The notes below the pieces were generated by a model. The model did not search any database, had not been told where the DNA came from, and saw nothing but the letters and a program-made list of their open reading frames with translations. Below are positions 1-5,805 of a stretch of DNA of 6,560 bases, one piece after another (positions within the stretch are counted from its first letter, which is position 1; each line of letters begins with the position of its first letter). Both the position numbers and the translations under genes were made by a program. Where the stretch lies: positions 1 through 6,560 of the forward strand of contig JAGRJA010000066.1 of NCBI GenBank assembly GCA_020443005.1. The letters run 5' to 3'. The stretch is from Pseudomonadales bacterium. GTDB taxonomy: Bacteria > Pseudomonadota > Gammaproteobacteria > Pseudomonadales > UBA7239.

Positions 1-83
1 GTCAGCTTTGTTGTTTTTCAGCCCTCTGTACTTAATCCCAACCACCCAAAGAATAAAAAGAAGCCCTGATTTTTTTAAATACC

Positions 84-111
84 TTGATGTTTGATCTTCT
101 TGCACTAAAAT
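84..111 (+). promoter_or_regulatory. Possible sigma-70 promoter of ntrBC, overlapped by the NtrC site
   Basis: TTGATG (84-89) and TAAAAT (106-111) are separated by 16 bp. They match the -35 consensus at 4/6 and the -10 consensus at 5/6 positions. The -10 box lies inside the NtrC operator at 100-118, so NtrC bound there would block RNA polymerase. This is the arrangement known for the E. coli glnL promoter, which NtrC represses. Transcription would start near 118, giving a long leader that contains the small ORF at 148-219. The call rests only on matches to consensus and on the analogy. Confidence 0.42.
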
Positions 112-118
112 GGTGCAA
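100..118 (+). promoter_or_regulatory. NtrC (NRI) binding site
   Basis: TTGCACTAAAATGGTGCAA is a perfect inverted repeat: TTGCAC, 7-bp spacer, GTGCAA. Its core fits the NtrC consensus TGCACC-N5-GGTGCA with one mismatch and closely resembles the operators of E. coli glnA. Its centre lies about 139 bp upstream of the start predicted from the sigma-54 promoter at 221-237. That is a typical distance for an NtrC enhancer that activates by DNA looping. It also overlaps a sigma-70 -10 box, so the same site could repress the housekeeping promoter and activate the sigma-54 one. No second full operator was found in the first 300 bases. Confidence 0.87.
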
Positions 119-147
119 TTACGGTTTTTTTCATTGAGGAAATTGTC

Positions 148-219
148 ATGTGTATCTTCAGCATGCGGTTCCTTTCCCGTAAAAACAATCGCTGCCTGTT
201 CATTTTTATTCAGCTATAA
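148..219 (+). CDS. Putative 23-residue leader ORF upstream of ntrB
   Basis: An ATG at 148 is preceded by GAGGA at 136-140 with 7-nt spacing, a better ribosome binding site than that of ntrB itself. The frame runs 23 codons to TAA at 217-219, two bases before the sigma-54 promoter box. The peptide starts MCIFSMRFLSRK and ends in a hydrophobic stretch (LFIFIQL). It resembles no known family that I recognise. It would be translated only from a transcript starting upstream, such as from the proposed sigma-70 promoter, because the sigma-54 start lies downstream. Chance occurrence of so short an ORF is quite possible, and the main support is the Shine-Dalgarno match. Confidence 0.28.
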   Translation: MCIFSMRFLSRKNNRCLFIFIQL

Positions 220-220
220 G

Positions 221-237
221 TTGGCTTGCTTCTTGCT
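221..237 (+). promoter_or_regulatory. Sigma-54 (RpoN) -24/-12 promoter of ntrBC
   Basis: TTGGCTTGCTTCTTGCT carries the invariant GG (223-224) and GC (235-236) exactly 10 bp apart, with the typical flanks TTGGC and TTGCT. This matches the sigma-54 consensus TTGGCAC-N5-TTGCT except for the AC after TTGGC. The predicted start is near 248. A sigma-54 promoter needs an enhancer-binding activator, and an NtrC operator lies at 100-118, so nitrogen-limitation autoactivation of ntrBC is the natural reading. If the start is right, a GTG at 255 would have almost no leader, which favours a later ntrB start. Confidence 0.77.
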
Positions 238-299
238 TTTACATTTTTAGCCGTGTGATAAACAAGCACCGTTTTCACTTCTTTTTTGTGAGTCAAAAA

Positions 300-1373
300 G
301 TGTCAGCAACAATAAACAGCCAGAAGATACTTGAAAACCTGTGTGAGGCCGTTTTGCTGTTCAATGAGCAGCTTAATGTGATTTATATGAATCCGGCGGC
401 CGAGGCCTTGCTGGCCGTCAGTTTTATTCAGGCGGGTAATCAGCCCATCGAACATTTTTTGATCGATGCCGAGTCATCCTTTGATGAATTACACAAGTCT
501 GTCGATCGCAGGCAACCCTACACGCGCCGCCAGGTCGACCTTTTGGTCGTGTCTTCACAGCGCCACATTGTCGTGGACTTTACAGTCACGCCCATTGAGG
601 TTGCTTCCCGTTGCCAGTTGTTGCTCGAAATTTCACCACTCGATCGGCTTCTGAAAATAAGTCGGGAAGAAGCACTGTTTTCTTCGCAGCAAACCAGCAG
701 GAGCCTTGTCAGGGGGGTGGCGCACGAAATCAAGAATCCTTTGGGTGGAATCAGGGGGGCTGCGCAGTTGCTTTCACGGGAGCTTGATACGCCCGAGCTG
801 CTTGATTATACGACTGTAATCATTGAAGAGGCCGATCGACTGAGGGCGCTGGTTGATCGCATGCTCGGCAGCAACAAGCCACTGAATCGTCAATGGGTCA
901 ATATTCACGAGGTATTGGAGCGGGTATATACATTGATCAGTGTTGAGTCAAATAATGATATCAGGCTTGAGAGAGACTATGACCCGAGTATTCCGGAAGT
1001 GTTTGTCGATAAGGAGCAGATGATCCAGGCCCTGCTTAATGTGGTGAGAAATGCCAAGCAATCCATCGAGCAGATGCAAGGCGAACGAAAGGGTGTGATA
1101 ACCATTTCATCGAGAACCCAGCGCCAATTCACGATCGGTAAAAAGCAGCATCGTCTGGTGTGTCGCATTGATGTGGTTGATAACGGTCCGGGAATACCCG
1201 ATGAGCTGATCAACGATATTTTTTATCCAATGATCAGTGGGCGGGCAGAAGGAACCGGGCTCGGCCTTTCGATTTCGCAAACCATTCTTGCCCAACACGG
1301 CGGGCTTATTGAATGTGAAAGTACCGACGGTTTAACCCGGTTTTCGTTAATTTTACCTTTGGAATGCAAGTGA
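300..1373 (+). CDS. ntrB: Nitrogen regulation sensor histidine kinase/phosphatase NtrB (NRII)
   Basis: Cytoplasmic kinase that, in known systems, autophosphorylates under nitrogen limitation and passes the phosphate to NtrC; with PII (GlnB) it instead dephosphorylates NtrC. In 357-residue numbering, an N-terminal PAS-type domain (NPAAEALL near residue 35) comes first. The dimerisation/phosphoacceptor box AHEIKNPLGG follows with catalytic His142. The ATPase motifs are the N-box NVVRNA (Asn251), DNGPGIP (Asp294) and GTGLGLS from 318. Overall it closely resembles E. coli GlnL/NtrB (349 aa, His139). The frame is open from a GTG at 255. I prefer the GTG at 300 because it matches the family length, has a weak GTGAG (288-292) upstream and leaves a leader after the sigma-54 start; GTG 288 is also possible. 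Its stop overlaps the ntrC start (TGATG), so translation is probably coupled. All key residues are present. Confidence 0.95.
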   Translation: MSATINSQKILENLCEAVLLFNEQLNVIYMNPAAEALLAVSFIQAGNQPIEHFLIDAESSFDELHKSVDRRQPYTRRQVDLLVVSSQRHIVVDFTVTPIEVASRCQLLLEISPLDRLLKISREEALFSSQQTSRSLVRGVAHEIKNPLGGIRGAAQLLSRELDTPELLDYTTVIIEEADRLRALVDRMLGSNKPLNRQWVNIHEVLERVYTLISVESNNDIRLERDYDPSIPEVFVDKEQMIQALLNVVRNAKQSIEQMQGERKGVITISSRTQRQFTIGKKQHRLVCRIDVVDNGPGIPDELINDIFYPMISGRAEGTGLGLSISQTILAQHGGLIECESTDGLTRFSLILPLECK

Positions 1374-2818
1374 TGAACAAAGAGCACAATGCTGTCTGGA
1401 TCGTGGATGATGACAAGTCCATCCGTTGGGTGCTTGAAAAGGCGTTGGCGCAGGCAGGTATCGAGACGAGAAGTTTTGAAGATGCTGATACCGTGTTGCG
1501 TAAATTGCCCCAGGTGCAACCGGATGTACTGATTACGGATATTCGAATGCCGGGAACAGATGGTATTGAGTTGTTGCAACAGGTCAATCGGCAATGGCCG
1601 GACATGCCTGTTATTGTCATGACGGCGCATTCGGATCTGGATAGCGCTGTTGCCTCTTTTCAGGGGGGTGCTTTTGAATACCTGCCAAAGCCCTTTGATG
1701 TTGATGAGGCTGTTTCTGTAACCCGGCGGGCCTTATCACTGGTAGAGGAGAAAGCCGGTTTTCAGGAGGTTGGCAGTACAGCTGCTTTGCCTGAGAATAA
1801 GGAGATTATTGGTGAGGCGCCTGCCATGCAGGAGGTGTTCCGGGCTATTGGCAGGCTGTCCAAATCCAATATAACCGTGTTGATCAATGGTGAATCCGGC
1901 ACCGGCAAGGAGCTGGTTGCGCAGGCTCTGCATCGTCATAGTCCTCGCAAAAACCACCCGTTTATTGCCCTGAATATGGCGGCGATCCCCAGAGATTTGA
2001 TGGAGTCGGAATTGAAAAAAAAAAAAAAAGGGGCTTTTACAGGAGCGAATCAATTAAGACGGGGGCGTTTTGAACAGGCAGATACCGGGACGCTTTTTCT
2101 CGATGAAATCGGCGATATGCCCGCAGAGACCCAGACCCGTTTGTTGAGGGTATTGGCCGATGGTGAATTTTATCGTGTGGGGGGGCATATTCCGGTGAAA
2201 GTGGATGTCAGAATTATCGCGGCAACCCACCAGAATCTGGAGAACCTGGTCAAACAAAACCTGTTTCGTGAAGACCTGTTTCACCGCCTGAATGTTATCC
2301 GGATACATATTCCCCGTTTGGCTGATCGCAAAGAAGATATTCCTGAGCTGGTTGACCATTTTTTTCACTCGGCAGCGAGAGAATTGGCGGTAGAGCCGAA
2401 GGTCTTGCTTGCAGAGACAGAAAAGTATTTCATGGGGCTGGACTGGCCCGGCAATGTTCGTCAACTCGAAAATATTTGTCGCTGGTTAACGGTGATGGCC
2501 TCGGGCAGAGAGGTTCATATTTCAGATCTCCCGCCCGAGCTGATGCAAGCTGATGCGAGCAAACCGGCATTGACCAGTGATTGGGAGCAATCCTTGCGCT
2601 ATTGGGCCGACAGGGAGCTGTCCAGCGGGCACTGTCGTTTGCTGGACGATGCGATGCCGGCTTTTGAGAAAATCATGATTGAGGCAGCACTGAAGCATAC
2701 TGCAGGAAAACGGCGGGATGCGGCCGAATTGCTCGGTTGGGGCAGAAATACACTCACCCGGAAAATCAAGGAGCTGGGTATGTTTGATAAAAATGCTGTT
2801 GCCGATGCAGAAGACTAA
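1373..2818 (+). CDS. ntrC: Nitrogen regulation response regulator NtrC (NRI), sigma-54 activator, with altered GAFTGA flank
   Basis: Sigma-54 enhancer-binding protein activated by NtrB. In 481-residue numbering, the receiver domain (about 6-125) has acidic residues Asp12-14, phosphoacceptor Asp56 in DVLITDIRMPG, and the conserved MTAHSDLD and KPFD motifs. The AAA+ domain has Walker A GESGTGKE at 173-180, GAFTGA at 220-225, Walker B LFLDEIGD (Asp244, Glu245), FREDLFHRLNV and WPGNVRQLEN. A C-terminal Fis-type helix-turn-helix (AAELLGWGRNTLTRKIKEL) binds the operator. ATG 1373 overlaps the ntrB stop and has GGAA 8 nt upstream; an in-frame ATG at 1364 would add three residues. Oddity: family members read SELFGHEKGAFTGA, but here residues 215-219 are five lysines, so FGHE is missing while length and frame are kept. 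If real, ATPase-coupled sigma-54 activation is probably impaired; otherwise it is a sequence error. The rest looks intact. Confidence 0.95.
   Translation: MNKEHNAVWIVDDDKSIRWVLEKALAQAGIETRSFEDADTVLRKLPQVQPDVLITDIRMPGTDGIELLQQVNRQWPDMPVIVMTAHSDLDSAVASFQGGAFEYLPKPFDVDEAVSVTRRALSLVEEKAGFQEVGSTAALPENKEIIGEAPAMQEVFRAIGRLSKSNITVLINGESGTGKELVAQALHRHSPRKNHPFIALNMAAIPRDLMESELKKKKKGAFTGANQLRRGRFEQADTGTLFLDEIGDMPAETQTRLLRVLADGEFYRVGGHIPVKVDVRIIAATHQNLENLVKQNLFREDLFHRLNVIRIHIPRLADRKEDIPELVDHFFHSAARELAVEPKVLLAETEKYFMGLDWPGNVRQLENICRWLTVMASGREVHISDLPPELMQADASKPALTSDWEQSLRYWADRELSSGHCRLLDDAMPAFEKIMIEAALKHTAGKRRDAAELLGWGRNTLTRKIKELGMFDKNAVADAED
2015..2029 (+). repeat. 15-A homopolymer inside the AAA+ domain of ntrC
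   Basis: Fifteen consecutive A bases followed by GGGG encode Lys215-219 of NtrC. By alignment with remembered NtrC and PspF sequences, only the last lysine is expected; the preceding four codons should encode Phe-Gly-His-Glu. The tract replaces 12 bases without changing length. A run this long is also prone to polymerase slippage. Losing one A leads to a TAA nine codons after the tract, in the stretch after GAFTGA; gaining one leads to a TGA slightly further on (about 2071-2073). Either product would keep the receiver and lose most of the AAA+ domain and the whole DNA-binding domain. Confidence 0.9.
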
Positions 2819-2878
2819 AGAATGCTCTCGGTTTCAGGGTTTGGCGTGGTTGTCACTTTGGCAGTCCCCGAGATAATT

Positions 2879-2899
2879 TGCCCGCGCGAGTGGCGGGCA
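2879..2899 (+). terminator. GC-rich hairpin between convergent ntrC and secB (possible terminator)
   Basis: TGCCCGC (2879-2885), a 7-nt loop and GCGGGCA (2893-2899) form a perfect 7-bp stem, 60 bases after the ntrC stop and about 80 bases beyond the secB stop. The position suits a terminator serving both converging transcripts. However, neither strand has a proper U-run directly after the stem; on the plus strand TTTT comes only at 2910-2913. It may therefore be a Rho-dependent 3' end stabiliser rather than an intrinsic terminator. The stem is certain, the role is inferred. Confidence 0.38.
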
Positions 2900-2918
2900 T
2901 GAGTTACAGTTTTCATTC

Positions 2919-2956
2919 CAATCACCTGAAGCAGGGTCAATCACCTGAAGCAGGGT
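2919..2956. repeat. Perfect 19-bp tandem duplication in the ntrC-secB gap
   Basis: The unit CAATCACCTGAAGCAGGGT occurs twice back to back, at 2919-2937 and 2938-2956. Each unit holds a small self-complementary core, CCTG-AAG-CAGG. The inner 13-mer ATCACCTGAAGCA also occurs once on the minus strand at 3741-3729, where it spans the stop codon of the rhodanese gene and the first base of the grxC start codon. In the minus-strand operon transcript the two downstream copies would read UGCUUCAGGUGAU and be perfectly complementary to that junction. The repeat lies outside any coding region. Confidence 0.9.
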
Positions 2957-2978
2957 GTCGGTGAGTAGCTGTTGATCA

Positions 2979-3452
2979 TCAGTTTAGCTCTCCAGCTTTA
3001 TTTTTCTCCTTGTCAGCTTCCAGAGCCTGGTGGTAAAGCGCATCGAAATTGATAGAGGGCATCATCAAGGCGGGAAATGTACCTTTGACCAGCAGGTTGT
3101 CAACTGTTTCACGCAGGTAGGGGAACAGCATGGTCGGGCAGTGGGTGCTGATGATTTGTTTGCACTGCTCTTCGCTTACACCCTTGATCAGGAAAATGCC
3201 GGCCTGATGCACTTCGCAAAGAAAAAGCACCTTGTCATCGACTTTGGCCGTGATCGTTGCGCCAAGCACAACCTCATAATTACCATTATCATCAATGCGG
3301 GTGCTGGTGGTCGTAATGTCCTGGCTGATTTTGGGTGATGTTGTACTTCGAAAGGCCTCGGGGCCCTGTGGCGCCTCATAGGAAATATCCTTTGCGTAGA
3401 TGCGTTGCACCTGAAATTGTGGGCCTTGGGGCCGGTTTTCCTGTTCGCTCAT
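2979..3452 (-). CDS. secB: Protein-export chaperone SecB
   Basis: SecB is a cytoplasmic homotetrameric chaperone that holds presecretory proteins unfolded and hands them to SecA at the Sec translocon. The product is 157 residues against 155 in E. coli. Recognisable conserved blocks in order are FQVQRIYAKDISYEAPQ near the N-terminus, YEVVLGATITAK, LCEVHQAGIF, and CPTMLFPYLRETVDNL followed by KGTFPALMMPSINFDALY near the C-terminus. The start is secure: GAGGAG at 3467-3462 lies 9 nt before the ATG. This ribosome binding site overlaps the stop codon of grxC (13 nt between genes), so the two are cotranscribed and probably coupled. It is the last gene of a three-gene operon and converges on ntrC. 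No gpsA follows, unlike in E. coli. Confidence 0.97.
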   Translation of the reverse strand: MSEQENRPQGPQFQVQRIYAKDISYEAPQGPEAFRSTTSPKISQDITTTSTRIDDNGNYEVVLGATITAKVDDKVLFLCEVHQAGIFLIKGVSEEQCKQIISTHCPTMLFPYLRETVDNLLVKGTFPALMMPSINFDALYHQALEADKEKNKAGELN

Positions 3453-3465
3453 TGCTGCTTTCTCC

Positions 3466-3729
3466 TCAAGGTTGCTGGTCGTTCAGCCATTCGTCGAGTT
3501 GGCCATTGTATTCAAGTTCGAAAAGGTCGTCACACCCTCCGACATGTCGCCCGTTTATCCAGATTTGTGGCACGGTTCTTCTGCCGCTCCGGTTAATCAT
3601 TTCCTGCCGCTTTTCAGAAGAGAAATCAACAGAAGTCTCATCGAACTTCAGTCCTTTGGATTTCAGCAAATGCTTGGCGCGGGTGCAGAAAGGGCAGATG
3701 CTGGTTGTGTAGATTTCTATTTTAGGCAT
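3466..3729 (-). CDS. grxC: Glutaredoxin 3 (GrxC family)
   Basis: Small glutathione-dependent thiol-disulfide oxidoreductase of the cytoplasm. The 87 residues match the usual length of about 83-90 for bacterial Grx3. The dithiol active site is CPFC (Cys12, Cys15); Phe in place of the more common Tyr is a known variant. The cis-proline motif TVPQIWI follows, then the glutathione-binding GGCDDL motif, all in the standard order. It starts 3 nt after the upstream rhodanese stop and ends 13 nt before secB, a conserved gene neighbourhood in gammaproteobacteria. The ribosome binding site is weak (TGAAG immediately upstream), suggesting dependence on ribosomes arriving from the upstream gene. The start junction is part of a 13-mer repeated downstream of secB. 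Confidence 0.96.
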   Translation of the reverse strand: MPKIEIYTTSICPFCTRAKHLLKSKGLKFDETSVDFSSEKRQEMINRSGRRTVPQIWINGRHVGGCDDLFELEYNGQLDEWLNDQQP

Positions 3730-3732
3730 GCT

Positions 3733-4143
3733 TCAGGTGATGACGGGCAGGTTGTTGGCTTTCCACTCTGTAATCCCGCCCTGCAAACGGCGACAGTCAT
3801 AGCCATCCTGTTTCAGTTGTTTGCTGATGGAACCACTGTGTTGCCCCATTTTATCGACGATGATCAGCGGTGCATTTTTATATTTTTCAAGCGCTTTCAA
3901 ATTTCCCTGGAATTTTGCGAACGGGATGTTGACGGCATCGACGATATGACCTTCCCGGAATTCCTTTTCATCACGAATATCAATGATCGAGGCATTTTCA
4001 CGATTGACCAGCAGGGTAAGTTCGTGAACAGAAACACTGGGGCCGAGTTTTTTTGTTTCTGTGTAGAAAAAAATAATGATGAGCGCCAGAAGTGCGCTGA
4101 CAAGAACCCATTCCTGTCCTATAAAAATTACCAGTTTTGTCAT
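3733..4143 (-). CDS. Membrane-anchored rhodanese-like protein (YibN-like), catalytic Cys absent
   Basis: 136-residue protein with one N-terminal membrane segment (about residues 4-25, VIFIG...LLALIIIFF) followed by a single rhodanese homology domain. Domain motifs are IIDIRDEKEFREGHI, NIPFAKF and a C-terminal LQGGITEWKANNLP. Where E. coli YibN and active rhodaneses have the sulfur-accepting cysteine, this protein reads DKMGQHSGS, with serine instead; its only cysteine is in GYDCRRL. It is therefore probably not a thiosulfate sulfurtransferase, and its role is unknown. The frame is open up to 4347, but that would overlap gpmI; ATG 4143 fits the family and a promoter at 4181-4209. An ATG at 4200 is an alternative. 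It is the first gene of the rhodanese-grxC-secB operon, as with yibN in E. coli. Confidence 0.9.
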   Translation of the reverse strand: MTKLVIFIGQEWVLVSALLALIIIFFYTETKKLGPSVSVHELTLLVNRENASIIDIRDEKEFREGHIVDAVNIPFAKFQGNLKALEKYKNAPLIIVDKMGQHSGSISKQLKQDGYDCRRLQGGITEWKANNLPVIT

Positions 4144-4180
4144 GGGAAACGGTTTTTTCCAAAGCCTGAGAAAGTCGGCA

Positions 4181-4209
4181 AGTATACACGCACCTACCAT
4201 TAAAGGTAA
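4181..4209 (-). promoter_or_regulatory. Possible sigma-70 promoter of the rhodanese-grxC-secB operon
   Basis: Read on the minus strand, TTACCT (4209-4204) and TATACT (4186-4181) are 17 bp apart. The -10 box matches 5/6 and the -35 box only 3/6 consensus positions. The start would be near 4174, giving a leader of about 31 nt before ATG 4143. The whole divergent gap to gpmI is only 107 bp, so this is where the operon promoter has to be unless it lies inside gpmI. No equally good promoter for gpmI was seen on the plus strand. Confidence 0.42.
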
Positions 4210-4250
4210 CATTCGCCTTCCAATTACTTCATCGGGAAACCATCTGAAAA

Positions 4251-5798
4251 ATGTCTGAGAAGAAAACGCCTTTTGTCCTGTTGATTCTCGATGGCTGGGG
4301 CTATCGTGAAGGGGGGGAGGATAACGCCATCGCTTGTGCCAATACACCGGTGTGGGACCGGTTGTGGAAACAACGGCCGCACACGCTCATATCCGGCTCC
4401 GGTATGGATGTCGGGTTGCCCCAGGGGCAAATGGGTAACAGTGAAGTAGGGCATATGACGCTGGGTGCCGGCAGGGTGGTCTATCAGAATTTCACCCGAA
4501 TGACCAAGGCGATCAGTGATGGCAGTTTTTTTTCGAATCCCGTGTACTGCGCTGCCATTGACAAGGCCATAGTCAACCAGCGGAAGGTTCATATTCTCGG
4601 TTTGCTGTCACCGGGTGGTGTACACAGTCATGAAGACCATATCAATGCGATGATTGATATGGCGGTTGAGCGTGGTGCAAAACAGGTTTATTTGCACGCA
4701 TTTCTCGATGGCCGGGACACGCCGCCGCAAAGTGCGGCTCCATCGGTTTTGAACGCCGATAAAAAATTGCGTGATGCCGGCGTAGGACGCGTGGCCACTT
4801 TGTGCGGGCGTTATTATGCGATGGATCGGGATAATCGTTGGGAGAGAATAGAAAGAGCCTATGACCTGTTAACACAGGGGCTCTGTGATTTTCAGCTTGG
4901 CAGTGCGACGGATGCCATTGAGCAGTCCTACCAGCGTGGTGAATCTGACGAGTTTGTATTGCCAACCTGTATTCAGCGTGAAGGCGAACAGGCGGCTACT
5001 GTCGACGATGGCGATGCAGTGATATTTATGAATTTCAGGGCTGATCGGGCAAGGGAGCTAACGCGTGCGTTTGTCGATCCGTCTTTTGATGGCTTTTTGA
5101 GAAAAAAATTGCCGAAACTTGCCGGTTTTGTCATGTCGACAGAATATGCTGCTGATCTCGACGCCGCCTGTGCCTTTCCTGTGGAATCACTGGATAATAC
5201 GCTTGGGGAATACCTCGCTGCTCTGGGCAAGACGCAGCTCAGAATTGCTGAAACCGAAAAATATGCCCATGTTACATTTTTCTTTAGTGGTGGGCGGGAG
5301 GCGTTATACCCTGGAGAAAAGCGCGCCTTGATCCCGTCCCCCAAGGTGGCAACCTATGACCTCAAACCGGAAATGAGCGCGCCTGAATTAACAGACAGGC
5401 TGTGTGCGGATATTCGCGGTGGACAATATGATGTCATTATCTGTAATTATGCGAATGGTGACATGGTTGGCCACACCGGTGTTTTTCCGGCAGCCGTGAA
5501 GGCCGCAGAAGCTGTAGACAAATGCCTTGGCAAGATTGAACAAGCGCTTTCAGAAGTTAATGGCCAGTGCTTGATAACGGCTGATCACGGCAATGCAGAA
5601 CGCATGAATGATGATGAAAGTGGACAGCCTCATACGGCGCATACACTTGAACCGGTGCCTTTTATCTATCTGGGTAACAAGTCTTTACGCCTTGCTAATG
5701 GTGGAACGCTGGCTGATGTCGCACCTACTCTTCTGAAACTGCTGGATATCCCGCAGCCCAGGGAAATGACAGGGCGTAATCTTGTTCTTGATGCTTGA
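4251..5798 (+). CDS. gpmI: 2,3-bisphosphoglycerate-independent phosphoglycerate mutase (iPGM)
   Basis: Cytoplasmic, manganese-dependent enzyme that interconverts 3- and 2-phosphoglycerate in glycolysis and gluconeogenesis. The product has 515 residues, against 514 in E. coli. It belongs to the alkaline-phosphatase superfamily and all metal and catalytic residues are visible: Asp14 (LDGWG), catalytic Ser64 in MGNSEVGH, His125 in GVHSHEDH, Asp404 and His408 in NGDMVGH, Asp445 and His446 in TADHGNAE, and the HTAHT motif (His461/His464). The sequence is intact from start to stop. ATG 4251 gives the expected N-terminus although its ribosome binding site is weak. It is divergent from the rhodanese gene and followed after 7 nt by envC, as in E. 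coli (gpmM-envC) and Pseudomonas, so the two are probably cotranscribed. Confidence 0.97.
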   Translation: MSEKKTPFVLLILDGWGYREGGEDNAIACANTPVWDRLWKQRPHTLISGSGMDVGLPQGQMGNSEVGHMTLGAGRVVYQNFTRMTKAISDGSFFSNPVYCAAIDKAIVNQRKVHILGLLSPGGVHSHEDHINAMIDMAVERGAKQVYLHAFLDGRDTPPQSAAPSVLNADKKLRDAGVGRVATLCGRYYAMDRDNRWERIERAYDLLTQGLCDFQLGSATDAIEQSYQRGESDEFVLPTCIQREGEQAATVDDGDAVIFMNFRADRARELTRAFVDPSFDGFLRKKLPKLAGFVMSTEYAADLDAACAFPVESLDNTLGEYLAALGKTQLRIAETEKYAHVTFFFSGGREALYPGEKRALIPSPKVATYDLKPEMSAPELTDRLCADIRGGQYDVIICNYANGDMVGHTGVFPAAVKAAEAVDKCLGKIEQALSEVNGQCLITADHGNAERMNDDESGQPHTAHTLEPVPFIYLGNKSLRLANGGTLADVAPTLLKLLDIPQPREMTGRNLVLDA

Positions 5799-5805
5799 CA
5801 GTGCA

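Noticed and set aside
68..76. T-run as an intrinsic terminator of an upstream gene
   Set aside because: No stem-loop could be built from the sequence just before the T-run.
2..94. Tail of an upstream gene (frame open from 2 to a TGA at 92-94)
   Set aside because: The 30 codons show no recognisable motif, and open frames of this length are common in AT-rich intergenic DNA.
255..299. Extension of NtrB to the GTG at 255 (15 extra residues)
   Set aside because: It has no ribosome binding site, would start about 7 nt from the predicted sigma-54 transcript start, and exceeds the family length; the added residues (HRFHFFFVSQK) do not look like an NtrB N-terminus.
1223..1630. 135-codon open frame on the minus strand across the ntrB-ntrC junction
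   Set aside because: It is a shadow of two certain plus-strand genes with no ribosome site or family resemblance.
2919..2956. CRISPR-like repeat
   Set aside because: There are only two copies of 19 bp, directly adjacent with no spacer; this is a simple tandem duplication.
3472..4203. 243-codon open frame on the plus strand
   Set aside because: It is antisense to grxC and the rhodanese gene, both of which have clear family motifs on the minus strand; the plus-strand product shows no recognisable domain.
4144..4347. Extension of the rhodanese gene upstream to 4347
   Set aside because: It would overlap gpmI by about 97 bases and cover the likely promoter. The membrane-anchored family starts shortly before the hydrophobic helix, as ATG 4143 does.
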